Of a DNA stretch of 64,000 nucleotides, positions 1 through 8,381 are shown in pieces. Positions within the stretch are counted from its first letter, which is position 1; each line of letters starts with the position of its first letter. The stretch lies in the NCBI RefSeq assembly GCF_965277665.1, contig NZ_OZ255835.1, positions 62,001-126,000 of the forward strand, given 5' to 3'. The notes beneath the pieces were generated by a model. It did not search any database. It was not told where the DNA came from and worked only from the letters and a program-made list of their open reading frames with translations. Source of the DNA: Lichenicoccus sp965277665 (GTDB taxonomy: Bacteria; Pseudomonadota; Alphaproteobacteria; Acetobacterales; Acetobacteraceae). A program made the translations under genes and the position numbers.

Positions 1-2
1 CT

Positions 3-266
3 GATGCGCACCTGTCTGGTGGCCCTGGCGCTGCCGGACCAGCTAACGGACGTCTACCGGCTGACCGGCTGCCACCGCGCACACTATGGTCGGTGCAGAC
101 CCCTATCGCGCGCATCCACAACTGGCTGGCGGTGCTGCAGGATGGTAGCGCGCTGGCGGCGCTCCTGCCGGACCTGAAGGTGGTAGAGGCGGACAGCTTC
201 CGGGCAGGTCAGCCCTGGCCAGCACCTTTATTGCTGGCCTGGAACTCGCACGCAACGGTTAGCTGA
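3..266 (+). CDS. Open frame cut by the left edge, unrecognised
   Basis: A frame is open from the window edge to a TGA at 264-266. Its last 60 or so residues (about position 87 on, including HNWLAVLQDGSALAALLPDL) look protein-like: hydrophobic and helical, ending NSHATVS. The upstream part of this frame is Gly/Pro/Arg-rich and less convincing, and another frame reads better before position 85, so a frameshift or pseudogene is possible. I do not recognise a family. It could be the tail of a chromosomal gene or of a mobile-element gene, given the IS debris 2 kb away. It converges on the MFS gene. Confidence 0.25.
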   Translation, partial: DAHLSGGPGAAGPANGRLPADRLPPRTLWSVQTPIARIHNWLAVLQDGSALAALLPDLKVVEADSFRAGQPWPAPLLLAWNSHATVS

Positions 267-396
267 CGCTGGCTCAAGAGCAAGCGTGGCAACCATTTGA
301 GGTTCGCGACGCGGCTCAGTCCAGACATTCGGCGACGTTTGAACCTGGTCATCTTGTTCCAAGTCCTTCGGGCAAGAGGTGATCGTCTGGCTCCGG

Positions 397-1659
397 TCAT
401 GGCATGCGTATGGCTTTGACATGCCGAATATGGCCGAGACAAAGAAGAGCGGCCGCACTGACGAGGGTGATACCTGAGCCTACGCCCAGGGCGTTGCGTG
501 GACCCGCATAGTGAGCCACCGGACCACAAAGCGCGAAGCCGATAGGGCCGAGGCCGGTTGCCACCACGCTGAACAGCGCGTTGATGCGAGAGAGCACATC
601 TTCGGGTATGCGCTCCTGTATCGTCGTCTGCACCGTGACGTTCAGGATGGACAAGGCCAAGCCGAAGACAGCACTGCTTGCCATCAGCACCGGGACCGAA
701 GCATGGACGGCGAGCACGACCAGAGGAGCCGCAAGGAGCGCCGCGGAGATTTCGTATGCGACAAGTGGTCGCGACGGACGGATCTTGAGGATGAGCAGGC
801 CGCCCAAGACGCCTCCCACGCCTGTCGCCGAGGCGATTAACCCCCACGAGCGAGCTCCATGTGGCATCGAGGAAAAGATGACGGGCCCCAGGACGAAGAA
901 GGGCGCAAACGTGACGAGGTTGAGGAGACCATATTGGGCCGTGACCAGCAGCAGCCACCGGTGCTGCCGGAACTCGGACCATCCCTGCCGCAGTTCGCTG
1001 AGGAACGACGTCGAGTCGTGCTTCTCGTGGGCAGGGATGCTGATAAAGGCGAGACAAGCGGCGCTGGCGGCGTAGGAGAATGCATCTAGGCCGATTGCAA
1101 GGGGCGCGTCTCCTAGTCCGACAAGGATGCCGCCGATCACTGGACCCAGGATGGCTGAGAGCGAGTTGGAGATCCCAAGGAGGCTGTTTGCGGCCTTGAT
1201 CCGGCTCTTCTCGCCAGCGATCTCGGGGATCAGCCCGCTTTCGGCGGGGCTGAAGAACGCGTTCCCGACGCCGAGGCATCCCGCCAGCAGCATGAGGAAG
1301 AGGAGCGACGGATGTCCTGTTGCCAGGAGTGCGGCGAGGCCGCTCTGGCAGAGGCATCTCAAGGCGTCTGCTCCCATCATGATGCGACGCCTGGGCCACC
1401 GGTCACCGATGACGCCTCCCGCTATCAGAAGGATGACCGTAGGTGCTGTCTGAGCTGCCAGGACCAGCCCAACAGCGGTCGCGGTGTACCCGATCTGGAG
1501 GAGCGCAAAGGTCAGGGCAACCGGTACTACCGCCGATCCCAGAGTTGAGGCTGTCGTGGCGGCAAAGAACAGGCCAAAACCCGGCTGGCGCAAGAGGGCA
1601 CGGTAGCCAGTTTCGGAGCCGGCCTGAAGTGAAGGGGACAATCTCCTTGGTTGTACCAT
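397..1659 (-). CDS. MFS transporter, EntS-like (MFS_3 type)
   Basis: This 420-residue inner-membrane protein has the regular run of hydrophobic helices of a 12-helix major facilitator. The loop after helix 2 carries GGVIGDRWPRRRIMMGADALR, an MFS motif A variant (G-x-x-x-D-R-x-x-R-R). A second half begins after a polar central loop (about residues 195-215, HEKHDSTSFLSELRQGWSEF). The layout and the ISNSLSAILGPVIGG and TTIQERIPEDVLSRINAL segments match the MFS_3 group that includes the enterobactin exporter EntS and macrolide-efflux-like proteins. The substrate cannot be read from sequence, and a drug or small-metabolite exporter is the family expectation. It stands alone between the edge fragment and the IS3 remnant, with no partner genes. 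Confidence 0.85.
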   Translation of the reverse strand: MVQPRRLSPSLQAGSETGYRALLRQPGFGLFFAATTASTLGSAVVPVALTFALLQIGYTATAVGLVLAAQTAPTVILLIAGGVIGDRWPRRRIMMGADALRCLCQSGLAALLATGHPSLLFLMLLAGCLGVGNAFFSPAESGLIPEIAGEKSRIKAANSLLGISNSLSAILGPVIGGILVGLGDAPLAIGLDAFSYAASAACLAFISIPAHEKHDSTSFLSELRQGWSEFRQHRWLLLVTAQYGLLNLVTFAPFFVLGPVIFSSMPHGARSWGLIASATGVGGVLGGLLILKIRPSRPLVAYEISAALLAAPLVVLAVHASVPVLMASSAVFGLALSILNVTVQTTIQERIPEDVLSRINALFSVVATGLGPIGFALCGPVAHYAGPRNALGVGSGITLVSAAALLCLGHIRHVKAIRMP

Positions 1660-1894
1660 CTGCGCCTGCCTTACCCTTTAGACCTAGATAAACGCGCGGG
1701 GCAACTCGAAGGCTTCATGGTCGCGAGCCAAATCAGCCAGATAAACTACGGACTCAACTAGAGGCCGATGCTCTTGATCGACGTGGTTGTCTGACCTTCC
1801 CCGACCTAATGAACCTGCTCAATCGTCCGGGCGTCTTCTTCTCTATGCAACCCTGAAGGGAAAGCGTTGAGGTTTACCCGGATTCTAATGCCCG

Positions 1895-2272
1895 TGACCC
1901 TGCCCCCTATGTGCCCTCGTTCATAAGCAGAATCCCGTCTCCGTATGCCGCTGCTCGCGGCGTGTTGCAAAGGCTGCTGGTGTGAGGCCGTTCAGGCTCG
2001 TGTGTGGGCGGGTGTGGTTGTAATCGATCCTCCATGCCTCGATGATCCGACGTGCCGCAGCCAGGCTCCTGAACAGGTGCTCGTTCAGGCACTCGTCGCC
2101 GAACCTCCCGTTGAAGCTCTCCACGAACCCGTTCTGCTGCGGCCGCCGCACCCCCTTGGTGCTCCTTGAGCACCGCGATGACCTGCTCCTGTGTAAACCT
2201 TGATCGCTTCATCATCCGTCTCCTGGTGACGGATTCTAGCTCAGACTGAGGGCATTCCAGGGGGCAGGGGCA
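1895..2272 (-). mobile_element. Internally deleted IS3-family element with terminal inverted repeats
   Basis: The ends form 14-bp inverted repeats: TGACCCTGCCCCCT at 1895-1908 and AGGGGGCAGGGGCA at 2259-2272, matching 13 of 14 when one is reverse-complemented and carrying the TG...CA termini usual for IS3. Inside, on the minus strand, are the start of an IS3 OrfA and the end of an OrfB. The roughly 0.9 kb normally between them is missing, leaving a 378-bp non-autonomous, MITE-like derivative. Its right end sits inside an IS21 istA remnant. I see no clear target-site duplication. Confidence 0.75.
1921..2212 (-). pseudogene. IS3-family transposase, OrfA start joined to OrfB end
   Basis: Reading from 2212, the frame opens with MKRSRFTQEQVIAVLKEHQG, the classic N-terminus of an IS3-family OrfA (helix-turn-helix). 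After about 20 residues the sequence passes, in another frame, into the DDE-domain C-terminus of OrfB: PQQNGFVESFNGRFGDECLN, then a WRIDYNHTRPHTSLNG segment and a stop near 1921. The final catalytic Glu region (the E of FVESFNGR) is present but the two upstream Asp residues are deleted. No functional transposase can be made. The junction is near 2150. Confidence 0.8.
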
Positions 2273-2505
2273 GGCTCCGCGTGGAAGCTCGCAGGCGTGA
2301 ACAGCCGACGCTCCAGCTCCGCGTCGTCGATCTCGGCTGCCACCGGCCACGTGATCCCGATCACCGCCGTGCGGCGCAGGTATTCAGCGACCGTCGTATG
2401 GCCCACCCCGACCGACCTCGCGATCCTCCGCACGCTCGCGCCGCATGCGTGCCTCAGGCGAAGAACCTCCCGAACTTTTCGCATCGACAATCTCTCGGCT
2501 GGCAT
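2236..2505 (-). pseudogene. istA: IS21-family transposase IstA, N-terminal fragment
   Basis: From the ATG at 2505 the protein begins MPAERLSMRKVREVLRLRHA and continues with ASVRRIARSVGVGHTTVAEY, the N-terminal helix-turn-helix of IS21-family IstA. Homology lasts about 75 residues (through DDAELERRLFTPASF) and stops where the IS3 derivative begins at 2272. The last codons to 2236 are read out of the IS3 end. Full IstA is about 400-520 residues, so the catalytic domain is lost. The usual IS21 end repeats lie just upstream (2581-2673). Confidence 0.8.
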
Positions 2506-2879
2506 CGTGTCCCCCCTGGTCAGAGGGCCACGCTACCGGTCACTGGATCGCCGACTTCAACCGCCAGTCCCGCCTCAGGGCTGTCCGGGATCGAATGGGA
2601 TCACTGTCCGGCTTCCGTCGGAATCAGGGTCCGCCTTGCGTCGGGAATCGCCGTCCGCCTTCCGTTCGAAGTCGCAAACAGATTGCGGACCGTCATGTCC
2701 TCGATAGTGCGGCGGCGCGAGGGGCTTATCTCGCTCATCGGGGGTCTCCCGTTCCAGGGTCACGGGGAAGCACCCGAACCCTGGCAGACCAGCTAGCCCA
2801 TCCATCCAAACGGAGCCGCAACCACCGCATCACTGGTTTAGTTCAGTCCCGTTCCGACTCACTCAGGTCGGAATTGGCT
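2506..2879. other. Gene-free stretch holding an IS21-type terminal region
   Basis: No convincing gene lies between the istA fragment and the acyltransferase. The part from about 2580 to 2675 carries direct subrepeats typical of an IS21 end. The rest (about 2700-2879) shows a short inverted repeat, GTTCCGACT ... AGGTCGGAAT at about 2850-2872, without a T-tract. This could end transcription of the EPS operon, but that is weak. Confidence 0.4.
2605..2673. repeat. Three degenerate 21-22-bp direct repeats, IS21 end type
   Basis: Copies are TGTCCGGCTTCCGTCGGAAT (from 2605), GGTCCGCCTTGCGTCGGGAA (from 2628) and CGTCCGCCTTCCGTTCGAAG (from 2652), about 24 bp apart. A partial fourth may lie at 2581-2596. 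Multiple subterminal repeats of about this size are known transposase-binding sites at IS21 ends, and the istA start lies about 100 bp away in the expected orientation. Confidence 0.55.
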
Positions 2880-3488
2880 CTAGACCTGCGGACAACCCGA
2901 CAAATCAATCGTAGGATCGGGCGGATACTTCCTCGTTCGTACCAGCCGCGCCGGCGCGCCGACGAGCACCGAACCCGCCGGGAAGCTCTTGGTGACGATC
3001 GCACCGGCTCCCACCACACAACCTGCTCCCAATGTCACACCCGGCATGATCATCGCCCGGCACCCGATCCAGACATCGCGAGCGATGTGGATGTTGCTCT
3101 CTTTCATGGGCTGCTTGGTGACCGGCGTGCCCTCGTTGTAGCGGTATGTCGCCGCGGTGATGAGCACCTCCGGGCCGAGCAGGACGTCGTCTTCCAGGAT
3201 GATCGTTCCCTGCGCCGGCCCCGCCCATAGGAAGCAGCGGGAGGCGAGACTGACGCGGTCGCCGAGGAAAATGCGCTCGCCATGCATGAAATTGACATCG
3301 GGGCTAATGGAGCATGCCTGCCCGGCCGTTATCCTGCGCCGCGGGGTCACATGGGAGTGGTTATAGAAGTTCACTATGCGCAGGAAATGCAGATAGGCGC
3401 GAGGATCGACAGAGCTCCTCAGGAAGCGCGCCAGGCGCCTGATCCGGGAAATCCTGTAGCTGAAGACCGGGGAAGCCGGCGTAGTCAT
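2880..3488 (-). CDS. Left-handed beta-helix acetyltransferase (WbbJ/LacA-like)
   Basis: The roughly 200-residue protein has the hexapeptide repeats of trimeric O-acyltransferases: ISPDVNFMHGERIFLGDRVSL, then IARDVWIGCRAMIMPGVTLG and VVGAGAIVTKSFPAGSVLVG. The NH(S)HVTP-type N-terminal part and the terminal VGAPARLV match maltose/galactoside O-acetyltransferase and colanic-acid WcaF/WcaB relatives. It probably O-acetylates a sugar in the exopolysaccharide, using acetyl-CoA in the cytoplasm. It is the last gene of the minus-strand EPS operon, about 140 bp after the flippase. I chose the ATG at 3488 (MTTPASPVF). An in-frame ATG at 3512 is possible, and neither has a strong ribosome-binding site. 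Confidence 0.8.
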   Translation of the reverse strand: MTTPASPVFSYRISRIRRLARFLRSSVDPRAYLHFLRIVNFYNHSHVTPRRRITAGQACSISPDVNFMHGERIFLGDRVSLASRCFLWAGPAQGTIILEDDVLLGPEVLITAATYRYNEGTPVTKQPMKESNIHIARDVWIGCRAMIMPGVTLGAGCVVGAGAIVTKSFPAGSVLVGAPARLVRTRKYPPDPTIDLSGCPQV

Positions 3489-3625
3489 GGAAGGAGTCTG
3501 AGTCCCATGCATTGCAGTCAGAGCGGAGCGGGGGCCGACCTCTGCCAGGCAGGAAGCCCGGTCGTGAGATTGCGGCAGCCGTGTCATCGAAAACAAGGTC
3601 CGACCTGCCGTCGGCCAGGACCGGG

Positions 3626-4975
3626 TCACCAGGCGGCGCCACGGAAGATCTGGTGCGTCGCGGACCGCAGGGAGGTCAGTCGGAAACTGTCGCCGATATT
3701 CAGGTTTCCGACATATCTCGCGGCTCCCCACATCCCCAGCAGAAGCAGCACGGCCTCGGACGCGATCGACGCGATGATGGCGCCGGTCAGGCCAAGCGTC
3801 GGCAGCAACAAGAGATTGAGTGCAAGACTGCAGGCCGCGCTGACGCCGGAGAACATCACCCGCTTGCGTACGTTCGCCTCGGACACGAGCATCGAACTGT
3901 AGGCACTTTGCACGAAGCGCAGCGGGATGGTCGGTGTCAGGTAGATCAGCACCATCGTCGTTCTGGCGTAGCGCGCACCGAAGATGACCGGCACGGCGAG
4001 TGGCGCGCCGACTGCCACGAGCACCATCACCATGACACCCAGGACGATCATGCCGGCGGCGCTCAGATGCAGGATCGCGTGGAAGCTTGCGTGATCATGC
4101 TCGGCCCATCGGCAGATCCGGCCCATCAGGAACTTCGTGAAGATTATGTTCGGGACGAGCTGGATTGCGGAGATGACCAGCAGCGCGCCGCTGAACACCG
4201 CAGTATCGCCGGGCCCGATGAAAAAGGTGATTAGCAGGAGGACGCTCTGCGAGTAGACCAGATAGAAGATCGTAATGAAGGCGAACGGAAATGATAACTT
4301 CGCTGTGGTCAGCGGGCTTGGCGGCTCGAGGATGCGGTCGCCCTCCGCCGGTCCGTGCCCTGCCAGCTTCAACCGCCTAGTGTGGAAGCTGCGTATGATG
4401 ACCGCGCTGCCGAGCAGCAGGAGCAGCCCGACAAAACCATATCCTTCCATTACCGCATGCAGCGACCGCGCGTGGTAGATCAGCGCGAGTGCCACCAGGA
4501 AGCGGCCCAGCTGCGACAAGGCCTGCCACAAGGCGAGCTGGCCGAAGCGCTCTTCGAGCTGGAACTTGACCGACGCGATCTCGACGGCGCACTGGCCGAG
4601 CAGCATCAGGCTTGAGAACAGGACGACCAGGCCCATCGAGTGTCCGGCAAAGCCCCCGGCGGAGACGATGTAGCCTGCCAGGGCAAGCAGGCTCAGTAGG
4701 TTCGTCAGGCCAAGAAGGCTGAAGGAGGGCCCGACCCAGCGGAAGCCGCGATAGCCCTCGCGCCCGAACGCCTGGATCCAGAACCAGTTGACCCCGAAGC
4801 CTGCGAACGGCGACAGCAGGTTGACGGCAGCCAGGATGGTAGCGAGGCGGCCGTAGTCCGGAACCGTCAAGGCATGAATGAGCAGCAGCTGCGCGCCCAT
4901 GGACAGGAGCGCCGCCCCGAACGTGCCGCCGAAGAGCATCAGCAATGGCCGCAGCTTCAGCATCATGGGCGACAT
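3626..4975 (-). CDS. Polysaccharide flippase, Wzx/MATE-like
   Basis: This 449-residue protein is hydrophobic throughout, with about 12-14 predicted membrane helices and short charged loops, as in the MurJ/Wzx/PST oligosaccharidyl-lipid flippase superfamily. The opening MSPMMLKLRPLLMLFGGTFG and the paired hydrophobic blocks around LLITFFIGPGDTAVFSGALL are typical. It would flip lipid-linked repeat units from the cytoplasmic to the periplasmic face of the inner membrane. The ATG at 4975 directly follows the stop of the upstream glycosyltransferase (4976), so the two are probably translationally coupled. Its position between glycosyltransferases and an acyltransferase supports a Wzx role. Confidence 0.82.
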   Translation of the reverse strand: MSPMMLKLRPLLMLFGGTFGAALLSMGAQLLLIHALTVPDYGRLATILAAVNLLSPFAGFGVNWFWIQAFGREGYRGFRWVGPSFSLLGLTNLLSLLALAGYIVSAGGFAGHSMGLVVLFSSLMLLGQCAVEIASVKFQLEERFGQLALWQALSQLGRFLVALALIYHARSLHAVMEGYGFVGLLLLLGSAVIIRSFHTRRLKLAGHGPAEGDRILEPPSPLTTAKLSFPFAFITIFYLVYSQSVLLLITFFIGPGDTAVFSGALLVISAIQLVPNIIFTKFLMGRICRWAEHDHASFHAILHLSAAGMIVLGVMVMVLVAVGAPLAVPVIFGARYARTTMVLIYLTPTIPLRFVQSAYSSMLVSEANVRKRVMFSGVSAACSLALNLLLLPTLGLTGAIIASIASEAVLLLLGMWGAARYVGNLNIGDSFRLTSLRSATHQIFRGAAW

Positions 4976-6097
4976 CTACAAGGCCTCTAACGCACCGGAC
5001 CGTACCGACGGATGCTCGGACATGACCGAAGCGAACAGTCCGCGATAGGCTTTCGCCTGCCCGAGGGCAGAGAAGTTGACGCGGGCATGGTCGATCGCCG
5101 CCGTGGTCAGTGTCTGCCAGAGGCTGTCCGAGGTCAGCAGGCGGGTGATGGCGCTCGCGAAGCCCCTTGCATCCCCGACCGGCGCGAGCAGTCCGGTCAT
5201 TCCGGCGCGCACGATCTCGGAATTGCCAGGTATGTCGGACGCGACGACGGCGACCTGCAGCAGCATCGCCTCGGCCAGCGAGACCGGCAGGCCTTCCCAC
5301 AGCGAGGGCAGTACACAGACACGCGCCTGCGAGAGCAGTCTGAGCGCCTCGTGACGGCGCTGCGGGCCGGCGAAGACGATCTGCTCACCCACCCCGGTGA
5401 CCTCGATCTTCGCCCGCAGTGCCTGCTCGAGGTCGCCGCCGGCGACGATCAGCATGCTCGGCCGTCGCGGCCGCATGGCGAGCAGGATCTCCGGGAGGAT
5501 GAGCGGGTCCTTCTGGACGTGCAGGCGTCCGATGAAGGCGATATCGAACCGTCGGTCTGCGAGGCTGCGGACAAGGCCGGGCGGGACCGCCACACCGTTA
5601 TGGATGACGTCGTGCCCGGCACGGCCCAGGATGTGGTGGCGCCTGGCCATCGCCTCGTCGGCATTCGCCACGAAGACGGTGCGGTCGGCCCGCGAGACGC
5701 AGAAGCGTTCGGTCGCGCGTCCCAGGACACGCGTCAGGAAGGGCTTTCTGGTGTAGTGCAGGCCATGGACGACATGGACCAGCGGTGGCCTCCGGTTGCG
5801 CCTCAGGAGGGCGGCAGGTAGGGTCGAGCGGGCGCCGTGCGCCAGCAGCACGTCGGGGCGTGCCTCCTCGAGGATCTCGTGCATCCGGCGGCCAGCCTGC
5901 CATGCCTTCATCCGGTGCGAGAAGTCCGCCTCGAAGGTTCGAATGCCGGCCAGACGCGCTTCGCGTGACAGATGGCTGTTCGTCTGCGTGGCGACCGCGG
6001 CGTCGATGCCGAGATCGCCGAGCGACTTGCACAGGATCTGCACAACGGTCGGGCCGCCGCCTGGAGAGCCGTCCGCCATGATGTGCAGAACCCGCAT
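4976..6097 (-). CDS. Glycosyltransferase family 4 (GT-B)
   Basis: The 373-residue protein starts MRVLHIMADGSPGGGPTVVQ, the Gly-rich N-terminal nucleotide-binding loop of GT4 enzymes. The C-terminal half has the E-x7-E motif as EGLPVSLAEAM, and AFIGRLHVQKDP at the domain boundary is also typical. It would transfer a sugar from a nucleotide-sugar to the lipid-linked EPS unit on the cytoplasmic face. The donor and acceptor are not readable. Its ATG overlaps the last base of the upstream polymerase stop (TGATG), and its stop abuts the flippase start. Confidence 0.88.
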   Translation of the reverse strand: MRVLHIMADGSPGGGPTVVQILCKSLGDLGIDAAVATQTNSHLSREARLAGIRTFEADFSHRMKAWQAGRRMHEILEEARPDVLLAHGARSTLPAALLRRNRRPPLVHVVHGLHYTRKPFLTRVLGRATERFCVSRADRTVFVANADEAMARRHHILGRAGHDVIHNGVAVPPGLVRSLADRRFDIAFIGRLHVQKDPLILPEILLAMRPRRPSMLIVAGGDLEQALRAKIEVTGVGEQIVFAGPQRRHEALRLLSQARVCVLPSLWEGLPVSLAEAMLLQVAVVASDIPGNSEIVRAGMTGLLAPVGDARGFASAITRLLTSDSLWQTLTTAAIDHARVNFSALGQAKAYRGLFASVMSEHPSVRSGALEAL

Positions 6098-7428
6098 CAG
6101 GCAGGCCCTGCCCGAACCGCAAGGTTGTGTCCCGACAGCGTGGCCAGCGCACGGCTGCCCCGGAATGCGGCGGGCAACGACGACAGCACGACCAAAGCCG
6201 CCATCCCTAGGGAGCCCATCGGGTTGTTTGGACGGAACGTGACCTCGGAGAAGGCCGACACGCTCCAGCAGATCAGGAAGCCGGACAGCGTCTCGATGAG
6301 CAGGGCTGTCTCGCTTTTCGGGTCCCAGGCCTTGATGGCACGGTAGATCGCGGTCGCCACCGCGCCATAGAGCAGCGCCGATCCGATCACGCCGCCCGAC
6401 AAGGCGAGATCGAGATAGCCGTTATGGGTGTGAGCGACCTTGAAGCGGTCGACCAGATAGGGAACCAGGCCACCCATCGTTGCTGATCCGTAGCCATTTC
6501 CATAGACCATGTGCTGCTGGATGATGCGCCAGGCCGCCGCCCAGATTTCGGTGCGCCCGGACAGATCCGCATTGCGGCCGAGCAGCGCAAGGAACTCGTC
6601 TTTCAGGCCGCTTGCGATCGCGATGACGAGCGGCATGGCCAGCAGGGCGATCACCCGCACAATCCCGCCGAGGACGAAGAGCAGCACGTACACCGAGGTA
6701 CCGAGGGCAATGATGGCTAGCGCCGCCGCGGACTTGCTCGCGACGGCGAGCAACAGGCTCACCCCCAGGGCCCCTATCCAGACGAGGCGGGGACGGAACA
6801 GCTGGCTGCCCTTGACCAGGTAGACCACCGCAAAGGCGGCCATGACCTGGCCGAGCTCGTTCTTGTCGTCGTACACGCCGCGCCATGCGCCCGCCGAGAT
6901 CTCGCTGGGCTGATGCACGCCGTAGGCCGGGAACAGCGCGATGACGCCGAGCGAGACGACGCCGATGGCGAGCCCCCCCAGGGCGAATATGCGGGCCGCG
7001 TCGCCTGGCGAGCCGTAGATCGCAAGCGCCATTCCGGTCAGCAGCGCGGTTGCGAGATAGACAAGGTCGTTCAGGGAGTTCGCCGGCGTGTCGGACCAGA
7101 GCAGTGAACAGGCTGCGTATGCGAAGAACATGCAGAGCATCGGCGCGCGCATGAGGATCCGCCAGCCGATCGCGGGGTTCAGCAGGAACGGCAACCCGCT
7201 TGACCCCAGCACCGCCATACGGATCAGCGTCTGCAGGTATTTGTTCGCATAGATCACGCGAGACGTCGTCGGATCGACCAGGCCGGCAGCGGCTGGGTTA
7301 ATCCCCTTGATGGCGAGTTCCAGCGGGTTGCTAAGCCAGAACATCAGGATCACGCCCGCGCAGAGCAGCAGGATCCGCGGCTGGCAGCCGAAGACCAGAC
7401 GTCCGGTGGCGGCCACGCTTATGCTCAT
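6097..7428 (-). CDS. O-antigen ligase/polymerase family membrane protein (Wzy-like)
   Basis: The 443-residue protein has about 10-12 hydrophobic helices and a large periplasmic loop. The loop region contains RNADLSGRTEIWAAAWRIIQ and MVYGNGYGSATMGG, followed by HTHNGYLDLALSGGVIGSAL. This is the Wzy_C/WaaL signature, with the GRxxxW and HxHNxxL-type motifs. In an EPS operon next to a Wzx-like flippase the likely role is Wzy, polymerising repeat units in the periplasm. It overlaps both neighbours by 1-4 bp, so it is part of one transcript. Confidence 0.85.
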   Translation of the reverse strand: MSISVAATGRLVFGCQPRILLLCAGVILMFWLSNPLELAIKGINPAAAGLVDPTTSRVIYANKYLQTLIRMAVLGSSGLPFLLNPAIGWRILMRAPMLCMFFAYAACSLLWSDTPANSLNDLVYLATALLTGMALAIYGSPGDAARIFALGGLAIGVVSLGVIALFPAYGVHQPSEISAGAWRGVYDDKNELGQVMAAFAVVYLVKGSQLFRPRLVWIGALGVSLLLAVASKSAAALAIIALGTSVYVLLFVLGGIVRVIALLAMPLVIAIASGLKDEFLALLGRNADLSGRTEIWAAAWRIIQQHMVYGNGYGSATMGGLVPYLVDRFKVAHTHNGYLDLALSGGVIGSALLYGAVATAIYRAIKAWDPKSETALLIETLSGFLICWSVSAFSEVTFRPNNPMGSLGMAALVVLSSLPAAFRGSRALATLSGHNLAVRAGPA

Positions 7429-8381
7429 TGCGCCGGCCGCACCATCAGCTGCCAGAGCCTTGGCGGCAGCATATGACGGGCCAGGATCACCGCGATCTGT
7501 CTCGGAGACAGCACGCGCTGCCGCAATCCGAACAGGAAGAGCTTTATGGCGTCGCGCGGCCTGCGCCGGATGAGCACGCCTCCGAGCGCGCGCAGCCGGA
7601 ACGCAACCTGCACGCCGGGATCCAGCACGTCCGTTGCGGCAGCGAGAAAGGCCTCTCCGTTGTCGAGATCGTCCTGCCGACTCAGCCTGTCCTGCCGGAC
7701 ATCGTTGCGCCAGACCGTCAGGACCTCTGGCACGACGATGTAGTCCGCACCGCTCGCATGCAGTTCGATGAACAGCAGATGATCCTCGTACTGGCGCAAG
7801 TTCTCGTGGAACCGGTTCGCCAAGGCAAGGAAGCGTGGCAGCAGCAGCGAGCTGACCTGGGCGAAGCCGCCCTGGACATAGAGATAGTGGCCGAACGACT
7901 TGCTCTGCTGGGGTGGGAAGTTCGGGCGCACGCGCCGCCAGCCGCCGGGCATCACGACAGAAGTCAGGGTCACACAGAAGGCTCTCGCATCGGCGGGCAG
8001 CAGCGCCATGACGGCGAGCTGGCGGGCGAGCTTGTCCGGATGCCAGCCGTCGTCGGAGTCCAGGAACGCGACATAGCGGCCACGCGCTTCCGACACACCA
8101 CGATTACGCGCGGCGGAGGCGCCACGGTTGCGCTCGAGCCGGACCGCGCGCACCCGCGTGTCGTCCAGGAACGGGCAGATTGCCGCAAGCAGGTCGACGT
8201 CGGAGCCGTCATCGACGAAAATCACCTCCCAGTGCGTGAAGGACTGTCCACGCAGGCAGGCGATCACGCCGGCTACGCTCTCCGGTCGGTTGAAGACCGG
8301 TACGACGACGCTCACCGCCGGAGCGTCGCCGCCTCCGTGCAGCTGCGATGCCGCACCCGCTCGGCTAGTCGTCGAGGACAT
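7425..8381 (-). CDS. Glycosyltransferase family 2 (GT-A)
   Basis: The 318-residue protein has a GT2 domain at about residues 20-240. VSVVVPVFNRPESVAGVIA is the N-terminal nucleotide-binding strand, FVDDGSDVD the first Asp motif and YVAFLDSDDGWHPDK the DxD metal site. The C-terminal 80 residues are Arg-rich and hydrophobic and may attach to the membrane. It would add one sugar to the EPS repeat unit. The ATG at 8381 directly follows the TGA of the autokinase, and its end overlaps the polymerase start by 4 bp. Confidence 0.88.
   Translation of the reverse strand: MSSTTSRAGAASQLHGGGDAPAVSVVVPVFNRPESVAGVIACLRGQSFTHWEVIFVDDGSDVDLLAAICPFLDDTRVRAVRLERNRGASAARNRGVSEARGRYVAFLDSDDGWHPDKLARQLAVMALLPADARAFCVTLTSVVMPGGWRRVRPNFPPQQSKSFGHYLYVQGGFAQVSSLLLPRFLALANRFHENLRQYEDHLLFIELHASGADYIVVPEVLTVWRNDVRQDRLSRQDDLDNGEAFLAAATDVLDPGVQVAFRLRALGGVLIRRRPRDAIKLFLFGLRQRVLSPRQIAVILARHMLPPRLWQLMVRPAQ

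Noticed and set aside
209..1399. A 396-codon frame on the same strand as the MFS gene
   Set aside because: The sequence is Arg/Pro-rich without hydrophobic helices and overlaps the convincing MFS frame.
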